A DNA stretch of 64,000 nucleotides from Acidobacteriota bacterium (GCA_017883185.1 JADGOB010000001.1:1-64000), one strand, 5' to 3'. Counted from the stretch's first letter, positions 54,153 to 63,276 are shown. Notes: generated by a model from the letters alone, not told the origin. Made by a program: numbers and translations.

Positions 54153-54887
54153 CTAGTGCGAGTGGTCGCCGAGGTCGGCCAGCACCTCGTCACGGATCTC
54201 GGACTTCCGCAGCAGCTTCCCCTCGGGCAGTTCGTAGCGGAGGCAGCACTTCAGGCGGCCGCACAAGCCGGACAGCTTCGACGGGTTCAGGCTCAGGTCC
54301 TGCTGCTTGGCCATCTTGATCGACACGGGCTCGAACGCCTGTAACCAGGCGGTGCAGCAGAGCGGCCGGCCGCAAGAGCCATAGCCGCCGAGCATCCGCG
54401 CCTCGTCGCGCACGCCAATCTGCCGCATCTCGATCCGGCTGCGGTACTCCGCGGCCAGCTCGCGCACCAGTTCACGGAAGTCCACGCGCCCTTCGGCCGT
54501 GAAGTAGAAGACCAGGCGCGAGCCGTCGTACATCTGCTCGACGCGCGTCAACTTCATCGCGAGGCCGCGTTCGCGGATCTTCAACAGCCCGACACGGAAC
54601 GCATCGCGCTCGCGCGCCTGCTGCCGCCGGCGAATCGAGATGTCCTCGTCGGTGGCGACGCGGATCAGGCGTGCCGTCCCTTCTGAACGAATGCCGTCCT
54701 TCCCGTTCATCCTGAGCAGGAATCCGGCCACGTGGCCGAAGGAGAGGCCGGCTTCGGTTTCGACGACAAGCGGCGTGCCGGAACGAAGGGGCATCGGGGC
54801 GGCGCCCCGCGGGACGAAGCAGGGGCACGGCCGCCCACTGCAGCACAACTTCACGAGAACGATCGATTCGTCCCGCTGAAGGTCCAT
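54153..54887 (-). CDS. ricT: PSP1-domain protein, RicT/YaaT-like
   Basis: 244 residues. Marks: G-x-x-F-G-H-V near residue 50, F-Y-F-T-A-E-x-R-V-D-F-R-E-L, and a Cys-rich part G-S-C-G-R-P-L-C-C-T and L-C-G-R-L-K-C-C-L-R-Y-E, the full PSP1 pattern. In Bacillus YaaT/RicT works with RicA and RicF and binds Fe-S clusters in an RNase Y-linked complex. Two extra Cys pairs lie near the N-terminus (C-C-S-G-R-P-C-P-C). The gene lies next to holB, the same neighbour as in Firmicutes, which supports the call. Start ATG 54887. Confidence 0.88.
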   Translation of the reverse strand: MDLQRDESIVLVKLCCSGRPCPCFVPRGAAPMPLRSGTPLVVETEAGLSFGHVAGFLLRMNGKDGIRSEGTARLIRVATDEDISIRRRQQARERDAFRVGLLKIRERGLAMKLTRVEQMYDGSRLVFYFTAEGRVDFRELVRELAAEYRSRIEMRQIGVRDEARMLGGYGSCGRPLCCTAWLQAFEPVSIKMAKQQDLSLNPSKLSGLCGRLKCCLRYELPEGKLLRKSEIRDEVLADLGDHSH

Positions 54888-54896
54888 GTCGTTCGA

Positions 54897-55979
54897 CTAC
54901 ATGTGCACCGAGAGCCATGCGGCCACGACCTTCGGGCTCGCGTTCCGGCGCAGCGCGGAGATCGCCCGATCGGCGGCCGCAAACGCTTGAAGGGCGCGTT
55001 CGCTCCCGAACGCCGCGCCCAGTTCCTCGAGATCCGCGGCCAGGTCGCCGTTCGCCAGCTCCGCGGGATCCCCGCCCTGCGAGACCAGCGCCACGTCGCG
55101 AAGCAGCGAGGCGAGCATCGTGATCCGGGTCGCCAGTTCCTCGCGCTCGCCGGCCGAGGTGGGCTTGCCCGCGGTCAGGCCGGTGGCCGCCTGCAGCCGC
55201 GCCCGTGGCGACGAGGCCTTCGCGGCCGTTCGCAGGGCCGCCAGCGCCGCGGTCCGCGCCTCACGGTACGCCTTGGACCCAGCTTCGAGCGCACGGCCAG
55301 GGCTCCCGTCGGCCACCGCCGCGATCGCATGTGCCTCGTCAGGGTCCATTCCGTGCCGCTCCACCAGGACGCGCGTCACCTCGGCCGCCGACAGGCGCCC
55401 GAACCTCATCCGGGCACAGCGCGACCGGATCGTAGGCAGCAGCGTCTCGGGACGTGCGCTCACCAGAATGAAGACCGACGAAGCCCCCGGCTCTTCGAGG
55501 CTCTTGAGCAGCGCATCCTGCGCATCGGCGTTCAGGCGATCCGCATCGTCGATGATGATCACCCGACGCCGACCCTCAAAGGGTCGATACGCCGCGGCCG
55601 CAACGACCTCGCGCACCGGCTCGATCTTGATCACGCCGGTGTCGGACGCCCCGGGCCTGAGGACGTCCGGATACGTGCCCTTCGCAATCCGCTTGCACGC
55701 CGCGCACGCGCCGCAGGCATCGAACGGCAGATCCGCCGGCACGGAGGCCGGCGCCACACCGATCGCCGGCGCCACAAGGGTCCCTGTGGCGCAAGCCTCC
55801 GTGCTTGCGCCGACCGGCGACAGGCAGTTCAGCGCCTCCGCGACCGCCTGCGCCACGAGCCTCTTGCCGACACCCTCAGGACCGGTAAACAGGAGGCTCG
55901 GGGGCAGGGATCCGCGAGCGATGGACCGCGAGAGCAGGCCCAGTGGACGCGCGTGGCCGAGCACCTCGGAGAACGGCAT
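54897..55979 (-). CDS. holB: DNA polymerase III, delta-prime subunit
   Basis: 360 residues. Clamp-loader subunit of the AAA+ type. Marks: LLFTGPEGVGK (Walker A-like), a zinc site C-G-A-C-A-A-C-K with an earlier Cys, VIIIDDADRLNADAQDALLKSLEEP and the sensor R-S-R-C-A-R. Between the Walker A helix and the zinc site there is an Ala/Pro/Thr-rich insertion of about 30 residues encoded by repeat DNA (55745-55811). ATG 55979 is the start typical of the family; the frame upstream to 56030 is not conserved-looking. Confidence 0.93.
   Translation of the reverse strand: MPFSEVLGHARPLGLLSRSIARGSLPPSLLFTGPEGVGKRLVAQAVAEALNCLSPVGASTEACATGTLVAPAIGVAPASVPADLPFDACGACAACKRIAKGTYPDVLRPGASDTGVIKIEPVREVVAAAAYRPFEGRRRVIIIDDADRLNADAQDALLKSLEEPGASSVFILVSARPETLLPTIRSRCARMRFGRLSAAEVTRVLVERHGMDPDEAHAIAAVADGSPGRALEAGSKAYREARTAALAALRTAAKASSPRARLQAATGLTAGKPTSAGEREELATRITMLASLLRDVALVSQGGDPAELANGDLAADLEELGAAFGSERALQAFAAADRAISALRRNASPKVVAAWLSVHM
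55745..55811. repeat. Palindromic repeat element inserted in frame in holB
   Basis: Two interlocked stems: GCGCCACA/TGTGGCGC (55769-55776, 55785-55792) and GGCGCAAGC/GCTTGCGCC (55788-55796, 55803-55811), preceded by the word GCCGGCGCCACA twice (about 55747 and 55766). The reading frame is kept. The GCGCCACAAG word is shared with the repeat at 50627-50666. Confidence 0.75.
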
Positions 55980-56039
55980 GACGGACGAACCTACTTCGGA
56001 ATCCTGTTCTCGTTCAGACGTCGCCCGCACCGCCTGGCC

Positions 56040-56603
56040 CTACGCGGGCGCCTGCACCTTGGCTAACTGCTCGAGCCCGACCTCGTAGCCCTTCCTGAAC
56101 GCCTTGAGGTTCAGGTCGAGCGTCCCGGGCGGCACCGATTCCTTCACGGCCTTCTCCAGCGCCTCGCGCGGGATGAGCTGGCTCACGGCGCCAAAGAAGC
56201 CGACAGTGATGATGTTCAGGACGATCTTCCGTCCGATCTCCTCCGCCAGCCGGGTCGCGGGCACCACGAAGTGCCTGGCCTCCGGCACGGGCGGCGTCAG
56301 CGAGACCAGGTCGGCCTCGGTCACCAGCAGCCCGCCCTTCTTCAGCGCGGGTGTGAACCTCGCGTAGGCGTCCTGCGAAAGGACGACGAGCATGTCGACG
56401 TCCTTGACGTAGGGATACAAGATCGGCTCGTCGGCGACGATCAACTCGGCGCTCGACGAGCTGCCGCGCGCCTCAGGGCCGAAGCTCTGGATGAGCGTGG
56501 CGTGGAGGCCGCCGTGGATCGCGGCGCCCCGGCCGATGATGATCCCGCTGAGGATGACGCCCTGGCCGCCGAACCCCCCGATGCGAATTTGCGTCTGCGC
56601 CAT
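56040..56603 (-). CDS. korC: 2-oxoacid:ferredoxin oxidoreductase, gamma subunit
   Basis: 187 residues. Marks: I-R-I-G-G-F-G-G-Q-G-V-I-L-S-G, S-F-G-P-E-A-R-G-S-S-S-S-A-E-L-I-V and N-I-I-T-V-G-F-F-G-A, standard for the catalytic-complex gamma subunit (KorC/PorG). It works with the alpha, beta and delta subunits just upstream to oxidise a 2-oxoacid, probably 2-oxoglutarate, to acyl-CoA with ferredoxin as acceptor, or in the reverse direction. The start follows the korB TAA with no gap. Confidence 0.92.
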   Translation of the reverse strand: MAQTQIRIGGFGGQGVILSGIIIGRGAAIHGGLHATLIQSFGPEARGSSSSAELIVADEPILYPYVKDVDMLVVLSQDAYARFTPALKKGGLLVTEADLVSLTPPVPEARHFVVPATRLAEEIGRKIVLNIITVGFFGAVSQLIPREALEKAVKESVPPGTLDLNLKAFRKGYEVGLEQLAKVQAPA

Positions 56604-57449
56604 TTACTGACTCGCCCGCACGTACCGGTTGCCCAGCTTGCGCGAATAAAAGGCCTCCATCGCGTCCTGGTAGGTCGTCCGCTCCCGGTCGACGAACTTG
56701 CCGACGACGATGGGCCCGGTCATGCCGAGATCGACTTCCTTGGTGTCGGCGCCGTTCTTGATGACGCTGCGCGTCTTGTACGTCTTCATCTCGTCGAGCG
56801 AGTCGCCGATGCGGTTGCGCCGCCCGTAGAGCGTCGGGCACGGCGAGATGACCTCGACGAACGAGAAGCCCTTCTTGAGCAGCGCCTCTTTCATCGCCTT
56901 CTTCATCTGCGTGACGTGGTAGGTCGTCCAGCGCGCGACGTAGACCGCGCCGCACGACTCGGCCAGGTACGGCAGGTTGAACGGGTGCTCGAAGTTGCCG
57001 TAGGGCGACGTCGACGCGATCGCCTCCTCGGGCGTGGTCGGCGTCAGCTGGCCGCCGGTCATCCCGTAGGTCAGGTTGTTGACGCAGATGACCGTCATGT
57101 CGAGGTTGCGCCGCGCGGCGTGGATGAAGTGGTTGCCGCCGATGGCGAACAGGTCGCCGTCGCCGCTGTAGACCACCACCTTCATGTCGGGCGCCGCCAG
57201 CTTCAGGCCCGTGGCGAACGGGATGGCGCGGCCGTGCGTCGTGTGGAACGAATCCACGTGCATGTAGCCCGCGACGCGCCCGGTGCAGCCGATGCCCGAC
57301 ACGACCGCGAGGCGATCCATCGGGATGCCGCTCTCGTCGATGGCGCGGGTGAAGCAGTTGACGGTCGTGCCGATGCCGCAGCCCGGGCACCAGATGTGGG
57401 GCATGCGATCGCTGCGGAGATATCGTTCGACGGGGTTTTCCACGCTCAT
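56604..57449 (-). CDS. korB: 2-oxoacid:ferredoxin oxidoreductase, beta subunit
   Basis: 281 residues. Thiamine diphosphate subunit with W-C-P-G-C-G-I-G, the GDGD metal/TPP motif in V-V-Y-S-G-D-G-D-L-F-A-I-G-G-N-H and N-L-T-Y-G-M-T-G-G-Q. The combination M-T-G-G-Q-x-T-P-T-T with C-P-T-x-x-G-R-R-N is usual for the 2-oxoglutarate-type enzymes. Overlaps korA by ATGA. Confidence 0.93.
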   Translation of the reverse strand: MSVENPVERYLRSDRMPHIWCPGCGIGTTVNCFTRAIDESGIPMDRLAVVSGIGCTGRVAGYMHVDSFHTTHGRAIPFATGLKLAAPDMKVVVYSGDGDLFAIGGNHFIHAARRNLDMTVICVNNLTYGMTGGQLTPTTPEEAIASTSPYGNFEHPFNLPYLAESCGAVYVARWTTYHVTQMKKAMKEALLKKGFSFVEVISPCPTLYGRRNRIGDSLDEMKTYKTRSVIKNGADTKEVDLGMTGPIVVGKFVDRERTTYQDAMEAFYSRKLGNRYVRASQ

Positions 57450-58600
57450 CGGAGAGCCTCCGTGATCGCCTGGACAATGATGGCCGGGTCGTGGACCGTG
57501 CCGCCGGCGTGCGGCACGCTCACGACGCGGGCGCCCTGCGCGCAGCGCTCCACCTCGCGCACCATCTGGCCGAGATTCAACTCAGGCACGATGAACGCCT
57601 TGACCTTGGTGGCAAGGTCGCGAATCAGGTGCTCGGGGAACGGCCACACCGTGCGCAGCCGCAGCGAGCCGACGCGCAGGCCCTTCGCCCGCACCGCCTG
57701 CACCGCCTTCTGCGCCACGCGCGACGTGATGCCGTAGGAGACGACGACCGCTTCCGCGCCGTCCACCTGGTCCTCGACCACGTCGGTGAGCGCGGCCGCG
57801 TTCTTCTTGATCTTGTCGATGAGCCGCCCGAGCAGGCGTGCCTGGCCGGACACCGTCATGTCCGGGTAGCCCTTCTCGTTGTGCGTGAGGCCGGTCATGT
57901 GGAACCGGTAGCCCTGCCCGGCGCGCGCCATGTCCGGCACCAGGTCCTCGCCTGGCGCGAACGGGAGGTACTCGTCGAGCGGCGCTTTCGTCCAGCGCCG
58001 CGGGAAGATCTCGATCTCCTCGGGCTTCGGGATGACCACGCGCTCCATCATGTGGCCCACGCACTCGTCCATCATGACGAGCACCGGCACCCGGTACTGC
58101 TCGGCGAGGTTGAACGCCTTGATTGTGAGGTCGAAGCACTCCTGCGGCGAGTTCGGGCAGACGGCGATGAGCTCGTAGTCGCCGTGCGAGCCCCATCGCG
58201 CCTGCATCATGTCAGCCTGCGCGGGGAGCGTCGGGAGCCCGGTGGACGGTCCGCCGCGCTGCACGTTGACGAAGACGCACGGCGTCTCGGTCATGATGGC
58301 GAAGCCGATGTGCTCCATCATCAGCGAGAAGCCCGGACCCGACGTGACCGTCATCGCGCGCTTGCCGCCCCAGACGGCGCCGGCGATGGCGATCGACGAG
58401 GCGAGCTCGTCCTCCATCTGGATGAAGACACCGCCGACCTCGGGAAACCGCAGCGCGATGCGCTCGACGACTTCCGTGGACGGCGTGATCGGATAACCGG
58501 CGACGAAGCGGCAGCCGCCCGCCAGCGCGCCTTCACAGCACGCGTGGTCGCCGTCGATGAAGTGGGCGCCCGTCAGGACGCCAGCCGGATCGGCATGCAT
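57446..58600 (-). CDS. korA: 2-oxoacid:ferredoxin oxidoreductase, alpha subunit
   Basis: 384 residues. Marks: GCRFVAGYPITPSTEVVE, M-E-D-E-L-A-S-S-I-A-I-A-G-A, G-P-G-F-S-L-M-M-E, V-Q-R-G-G-P-S-T-G-L-P-T and L-V-M-M-D-E. The start ATG 58600 has GAGGA 6 bases ahead. It lacks the fused N-terminal gamma domain found in some KorA proteins, which agrees with a separate korC. It may run the reductive direction for CO2 fixation or simply serve the TCA cycle; the sequence does not decide. Confidence 0.93.
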   Translation of the reverse strand: MHADPAGVLTGAHFIDGDHACCEGALAGGCRFVAGYPITPSTEVVERIALRFPEVGGVFIQMEDELASSIAIAGAVWGGKRAMTVTSGPGFSLMMEHIGFAIMTETPCVFVNVQRGGPSTGLPTLPAQADMMQARWGSHGDYELIAVCPNSPQECFDLTIKAFNLAEQYRVPVLVMMDECVGHMMERVVIPKPEEIEIFPRRWTKAPLDEYLPFAPGEDLVPDMARAGQGYRFHMTGLTHNEKGYPDMTVSGQARLLGRLIDKIKKNAAALTDVVEDQVDGAEAVVVSYGITSRVAQKAVQAVRAKGLRVGSLRLRTVWPFPEHLIRDLATKVKAFIVPELNLGQMVREVERCAQGARVVSVPHAGGTVHDPAIIVQAITEALR

Positions 58601-58659
58601 GAGTATCCTCGGAAAGTGCCGACTAGGAGAAGAATTCGGGATTCGGCGCCGAATCCTGG

Positions 58660-58890
58660 TTACAGCCTGTACCCGTAGATCGCGAAGTCCGGGCAGTACA
58701 TCCCGCACAGGTCGCAGCCGGAACAGGCCTCGGGCCGCACGATCTCGGGTGGATGGTACCCCTTTGCCGTGAAGGAACTGGAGAGCGCCAGCACATCGGT
58801 CGGACAGAACTCGACACAAAGTGCGCACCCTTTGCAACGTTCGGCGTCGATGACCACAACTCCTCGCACACGACGATTGGCTTCTGGCAT
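58660..58890 (-). CDS. korD: Ferredoxin-like delta subunit of the 2-oxoacid oxidoreductase
   Basis: 76 residues. Two 4Fe-4S binding sets: C-K-G-C-A-L-C-V-E-F-C-P and C-S-G-C-D-L-C-G-M-Y-C-P. It passes electrons from the KorAB catalytic core to ferredoxin. ATG 58890 gives the family's short N-terminus; the longer frame to 59088 is not conserved-looking. First gene of korDABC, with 59 bases to korA. Confidence 0.9.
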   Translation of the reverse strand: MPEANRRVRGVVVIDAERCKGCALCVEFCPTDVLALSSSFTAKGYHPPEIVRPEACSGCDLCGMYCPDFAIYGYRL

Positions 58891-59201
58891 ACGGCTGACC
58901 CGAGCAAGCCCCGTTCCGTCGCGGAGCTCAACCCTGTAAGAGGTTGGGACCAAAAGCGTTACCACGCTCTCGGCTGGCCTGCCATGAACAAGTGCTCCAG
59001 GAGGGGGCGCCGGATTTCCGGCAACGAACGAGCGGCGTGCAGGCGTAAAAAGCTTACACCGGAAAGCGCCTCGAAGACCAGTCAGCAAGATATATCACGC
59101 CCACGCCACCCCCTACGCCGGACGCCCCGACCCTCGTGTGCCCGGCAGACACGGCCGGAGTGTCGGTGGACGGGAGCGCCTTGCGGTGAACTACACGGTG
59201 C
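58891..59201. other. Intergenic region upstream of korD
   Basis: No gene is seen in these 311 bases. On the minus strand TGA-TATATC (59097-59089) is a possible extended -10 that would give korDABC a leader of about 190 bases. GCCGG-ATTT-CCGGC (near 59010) and GTAA-AAAGC-TTAC (near 59046) are small inverted repeats inside that leader. I cannot assign any of them a function. Confidence 0.3.
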
Positions 59202-62200
59202 CTACCGCTTCGGGCCAGACCCCACAATCACCGCCGGCATCGCCAGGCCTTGCACGGTCTTGTTGAAGTCGGCAATGTCCTTGTCCATCACACCCTTCAC
59301 CCGCGCGAGGACCGCGTCGAGTTGCGCCTTCAATTCCGTGTAGCGGAGGTGTGACGCGGCTGTCGGTTTCATGTCTGCGGTGTCAGCCATCCCCGCGAGC
59401 GCCGCGAACTGGAAGTCGAGTTTCGGCAGGTGACCGAGCGAATCCTGCCCCGTCCGGAGCTCCGGGTTGTACAGCTCGGCCTCGATCGGCTCGAACGCCT
59501 TCACGACCTGGTCGGCCTTCGCCTTCAGGCTGTCGCCCTTGCCGGCGACGGAGGCTCGTTGCCCGTAGCGACGGACCTGGTCCTTCACATCCTTGATTTG
59601 GCGCAACGTGTCGTGGATCGTCTCGACGTCCCGGCGCACGGTGGTCAGGAACGCATACTGCGCCGCCAGGTCGCCTGCAGGCACGGCACCCGTCGGACTG
59701 GGGACAATCTCGATCGGCGCCTCGAGCGTCTTGCCGTGTGCCGTGACGCGCACGGTGTAGCGCCCCGGCGTCACCCGCAGGCCCTGCGGCGGGTAGTCGC
59801 CGAAGACGTACGCTGGCTGGATGAGACTCGGTCCCTCTTCGCGCATATCCCACACGATCCGGTTGACGCCGGCCTTCAGCTCGATGGCCTTGTCGATGTC
59901 GCCAGGCCCTTCATCGCCAGGCTCGAACGCCTCATCCGGGATCTTCTCGGCCAGCTTGGTGGCGAACTTGCGCAGCACGCGCGCCCCGTCCAGGAACTCG
60001 ACGGTGACGACGTCGTCCTTCTTGGGCGCGTTCTCGATCCAGAGGTTGACGATGACACCATTCGGCCGGTTCTTGCCGATGCCGGGCCTCAACGACTCGC
60101 CGTTCTGGAAACGGATGGCCCGGCGTGGCGTGAACAGGTGCGCATCAGCCTTTGCCACGTCGCGGTTCCACTGTCGCAGCGGGGTCAGGTCGTCCAGGAT
60201 CCAGAACGCGCGTCCCTGCGTGGCGACGACGAGATCCTCCTGTTTCACAACCATGTCGGTGATGGGCACGATCGGCAGGTTGCGCTGAAACGCCTGCCAC
60301 GACACGCCATCGTCCCAGGAGACGTACAGGCCCGTTTCGGTGCCGGCGTAGAGCAGGCCCCGACGACCCGAATCCTCGCGGACGACCCGCGTGAATGCGT
60401 TGTCCGGGATGCCCGCCACGATCTTCGTCCACGTCTTGCCGTAATCGTTGGTCTTGTACAGATAGGGCCTGAAGTCGTCGAACTGGTACATCGTGGCCGC
60501 GACGTACGCCGTCGCCTTGTCGTGAGGCGATACCTCAATCGCGTTGATGCGGATCCACTCGGGAATGCCCTTCGGGGTCACGTTCTGCCACGTCTTACAG
60601 TTGTCCCGCGTCAGGTGCACCAGGCCGTCGTCGGTGCCAGCCCAGATGACGCCGGCTTCGTGTGGCGACTCCGTGAGCGCGAAGATGGTCCCGTAGACTT
60701 CGACGCCGGTGACCTCGCGCGAGATCGGCCCGCCACTGAAGCCCTGCTTGGTCTTGTCGTTGCGGGAGAGATCCGGGCTGGCTTCCTCCCACGAGTGTCC
60801 TTCGTCACGCGACCGCAGCAGCATCTGCGCGGCGTGGTAGACCACGCCGGGTTCGTGTATCGAGGTGATGATGGGCGCGTTCCACTGGAACCGGTACTTG
60901 AGATCCCCGGCCGCCTGGCCATCGATGACCTGCGGCCACGCGATGATCATGCGCTCGTCCTTCGTCGCGTGGTCATGACGCGTGATCCACCCGCCGTAGC
61001 TGCCCGCGTAGACGATGTCCCGATTGCGGGGGTCCAGCGCAATCCACGCCGATTCGCCGCCGCCCACCTCGTACCAGTCGGTGATGTCGATGCCCGCTCC
61101 GCGGACCGCGCTGGGGATGGCCACCGTCGTGTTGTCCTGCTGGGCGCCGTAGACCCAGTATGGGAACCGGTCGTCGGTCGTCACGCGGTAGATCTGCGCC
61201 GTCGGCTGGTTGTCCTCCGTCGTCCAGGTCTGTCCCCCGTTGTTCGAGATCTCCGCACCGCCATCGTCGCCCAGGATCATCCGATCGGGATTGTCCGGGT
61301 CGATCCACAAATCGTGAGTGTCGCCGTGGCGCACGGGAATCGTCGAAAAGGTCTTGCCCCCGTCGATGGACCTGTGAAAACGGATATTGGTCGTGTAGAC
61401 GATGTTGGCGTTGGCGGGGTCGGCGAACACGCGGTAGTAGTACCATGCGCGCTGCCGGATCGCGTGGCCGCTGTTGACGTTCGTCCACTTCCCGCCGCCG
61501 TCATCGCTGCGGTACATGCCGCCCTTGTCGCCCTCGGCCTCAATCATCGCCCACACGCGCGCAGGGTTCTTCGGGGACACCGTCACCGTCGTCTTGCCGA
61601 CGAGCCCCTCGGGCAAGCCGTCGGCGAGCTTCTTCCAGGTGTCGCCGCCGTCGGTCGTGCGGTAGAGCCCGCCGCCCGGGCCACCGCTCTCGATGGTCCA
61701 GGGCTTCCGGTAGACCTGCCAGAAGGCGGCGTAGAGGACACGCGGGTTCGACGCGTCCATCACCAGGTCGGATGCCCCCGTCTTGTCGTCGACGAACAGC
61801 ACCTTCGACCAGGTCTTGCCGCCGTCCAGCGTGCGGAAGATGCCTCGGTCCGGGTTCGGCCCCCAGACGTGGCCCTGAGCGGCGACGTAGGCGATGTCGG
61901 GATTTCGCGGGTGGATGCGGACGCGCGAGATCTGCTGCGCATTCTGCAGACCGACGTTCGCCCACGTCTTGCCGGCGTCCATCGACTTGTACACGCCATC
62001 ACCGTGCGACACGTTGCCGCGGATGGGTGCCTCGCCCATGCCGACGTAGATGACGTTCTGATCCGAGTCCGCCACAGCGATGGCGCCGACCGAACCGGTC
62101 TTCATGAACCCGTCGGAGATGTTGCGCCACGTCAGGCCGCCATCGGTCGTCATCCACACGCCGCCACCGGTGGCGCCGAAGTAGTAGCGCAGGGCATTCC

Positions 62201-62423
62201 CGCGCACACCGGTGACCGCCGTGACGCGTCCACCGCGGAATGGACCGATGTTGCGGAATTCGAGTCCGGGGAATTGATCCGAGAGCGAGACGGGGCTTGG
62301 CGCCGGCGCCGCTGACGAAGCCTTGCCGGTCGAAGCCCGGGTGACCGGAGCCTGCCGGGCCGCGACGTCCGCGCCAACCGCGAGCAGGAGGACAAGAAGC
62401 AGGAACGCTCGACGAAGACACAC
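59202..62423 (-). CDS. Exported VPS10/sortilin-type beta-propeller protein
   Basis: 1073 residues from GTG 62423. Signal peptide (R-R-A-F-L-L-L-V-L-L-L-A-V-G-A-D-V-A-A-R-Q region). Residues about 50-800 hold many BNR/Asp-box repeats of the form S-x-D-x-G-x-T-W (T-T-D-G-G-L-T-W-R, S-M-D-A-G-K-T-W, T-L-D-G-G-K-T-W-S, T-N-D-Y-G-K-T-W, S-W-D-D-G-V-S-W), a large propeller. The last 250 residues form beta and helical domains. Such proteins are often called sortilin-like glycosyl hydrolases, but no catalytic residue is evident. GTG 62423 has GGAGGTGG five bases ahead and lies downstream of a promoter; the ATG at 62495 overlaps the -10 box. Confidence 0.85.
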   Translation of the reverse strand: MCLRRAFLLLVLLLAVGADVAARQAPVTRASTGKASSAAPAPSPVSLSDQFPGLEFRNIGPFRGGRVTAVTGVRGNALRYYFGATGGGVWMTTDGGLTWRNISDGFMKTGSVGAIAVADSDQNVIYVGMGEAPIRGNVSHGDGVYKSMDAGKTWANVGLQNAQQISRVRIHPRNPDIAYVAAQGHVWGPNPDRGIFRTLDGGKTWSKVLFVDDKTGASDLVMDASNPRVLYAAFWQVYRKPWTIESGGPGGGLYRTTDGGDTWKKLADGLPEGLVGKTTVTVSPKNPARVWAMIEAEGDKGGMYRSDDGGGKWTNVNSGHAIRQRAWYYYRVFADPANANIVYTTNIRFHRSIDGGKTFSTIPVRHGDTHDLWIDPDNPDRMILGDDGGAEISNNGGQTWTTEDNQPTAQIYRVTTDDRFPYWVYGAQQDNTTVAIPSAVRGAGIDITDWYEVGGGESAWIALDPRNRDIVYAGSYGGWITRHDHATKDERMIIAWPQVIDGQAAGDLKYRFQWNAPIITSIHEPGVVYHAAQMLLRSRDEGHSWEEASPDLSRNDKTKQGFSGGPISREVTGVEVYGTIFALTESPHEAGVIWAGTDDGLVHLTRDNCKTWQNVTPKGIPEWIRINAIEVSPHDKATAYVAATMYQFDDFRPYLYKTNDYGKTWTKIVAGIPDNAFTRVVREDSGRRGLLYAGTETGLYVSWDDGVSWQAFQRNLPIVPITDMVVKQEDLVVATQGRAFWILDDLTPLRQWNRDVAKADAHLFTPRRAIRFQNGESLRPGIGKNRPNGVIVNLWIENAPKKDDVVTVEFLDGARVLRKFATKLAEKIPDEAFEPGDEGPGDIDKAIELKAGVNRIVWDMREEGPSLIQPAYVFGDYPPQGLRVTPGRYTVRVTAHGKTLEAPIEIVPSPTGAVPAGDLAAQYAFLTTVRRDVETIHDTLRQIKDVKDQVRRYGQRASVAGKGDSLKAKADQVVKAFEPIEAELYNPELRTGQDSLGHLPKLDFQFAALAGMADTADMKPTAASHLRYTELKAQLDAVLARVKGVMDKDIADFNKTVQGLAMPAVIVGSGPKR

Positions 62424-62490
62424 GGGCCACCTCCACTGGATGCCGCGCGGATCCGTCTCCACGAGCGTTGGTCCGCGTGGCTGCGCCGGG

Positions 62491-62499
62491 AGCATACCA
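62491..62499 (-). promoter_or_regulatory. Extended -10 promoter of the propeller gene
   Basis: Minus strand TGG-TATGCT. The start is expected near 62484, giving a leader of about 60 bases to GTG 62423. Just upstream (62514-62547) lies a direct repeat listed separately. Confidence 0.5.
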
Positions 62500-62513
62500 C
62501 GACTGTCGAAGCC

Positions 62514-62547
62514 GGGAAGGAAACCACACCGGCGGGAAGGAAACCAC
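62514..62547. repeat. Direct repeat at the -35 region of the propeller gene
   Basis: GGGAAGGAAACCAC occurs at 62514-62527 and 62534-62547, period 20 bases (about two helical turns). The position, immediately upstream of the extended -10, fits an activator or repressor site. The rest of 62424-62624 shows no gene. Confidence 0.55.
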
Positions 62548-62624
62548 TCACAGAGTCGGTGGCGTCCCTACAGCGCGCCGCGATCCTCCGGATGTGTGCG
62601 AGAGACGGTCCACCCGATGACAGG

Positions 62625-63227
62625 TCAGGCTGGTTCTTCGCCAAACACGCGGCGGTAGTCCTCCGGCGTGTCGATGTCGTCGTACGCACCCGGATCGTCG
62701 ATCTCCACGTTACACACCTCCGCCCGGTGCGCATGAACGACGGGGCGGGCGCCGGCCGAGAGGTCCGCAGCGAGCAGTTCCGGCAGGACGCGCGCGTCGA
62801 ACAGCACGGGGTGGCCATGCCTGTGGCCGTGAGAGGGGCGCACGATCGGCGCGCCGGTTCGGACCCAGGCATCGATCACCGCTCGCACGGTGGGAACGGC
62901 GATGAGCGGCAGGTCCACGGGAGCCATCATCAGCCCCCGCGGGTGATCCGGCGCGACCCAGGCGAGCGCCGCTTGGAGCGACGAGAGCTGTCCGCGGGAT
63001 GGATCGGGGTTCCTCACCAGATGCACCCGCAGCCGCTCGTGGTTCGCCACTGATCGGATCGCCTCCTCAGCTTCGCCCACGACCGCCACCACCTCGCTGC
63101 ACCCGGCCGACAGGAAGGTCCGGACCAGCCTCGACAGGAACCAGTCTCCGCCAGGAACAGGCAGCAGCGCCTTGGCCCGCCCCATCCGTGACGACAAGCC
63201 TGCGGCAAGAATGACGGCTGGAATCAC
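62625..63227 (-). CDS. MobA-like NTP transferase (molybdopterin cofactor nucleotidyltransferase type)
   Basis: 200 residues. Nucleotidyltransferase opening V-I-L-A-A-G-L-S-S-R-M-G-R-A-K-A-L-L-P, the signature loop, then V-A-V-V-G-E, P-V-D-L-P-L-I (metal Asp region) and R-P-S-H-G-H-R-H-G-H-P-V-L-F. The H-x-H-P-V-L-F pattern is closest to MocA/YgfJ-type enzymes that add CMP or GMP to molybdopterin. The substrate is not certain, and no molybdenum genes are nearby. ATG 63227. Confidence 0.88.
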   Translation of the reverse strand: MIPAVILAAGLSSRMGRAKALLPVPGGDWFLSRLVRTFLSAGCSEVVAVVGEAEEAIRSVANHERLRVHLVRNPDPSRGQLSSLQAALAWVAPDHPRGLMMAPVDLPLIAVPTVRAVIDAWVRTGAPIVRPSHGHRHGHPVLFDARVLPELLAADLSAGARPVVHAHRAEVCNVEIDDPGAYDDIDTPEDYRRVFGEEPA

Positions 63228-63276
63228 TCCAGCATTCTACGCCGGTCGATTGACGCCGCAGAACATCCGCGGGCAG

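Noticed and set aside
59430..62315. Very long open frame (961 codons) on the plus strand, opposite the VPS10-like gene
   Set aside because: Composition is Arg/Asp/His/Val-rich with no motif, and it mirrors the third-position bias of the real gene; a common artefact in GC-rich DNA.
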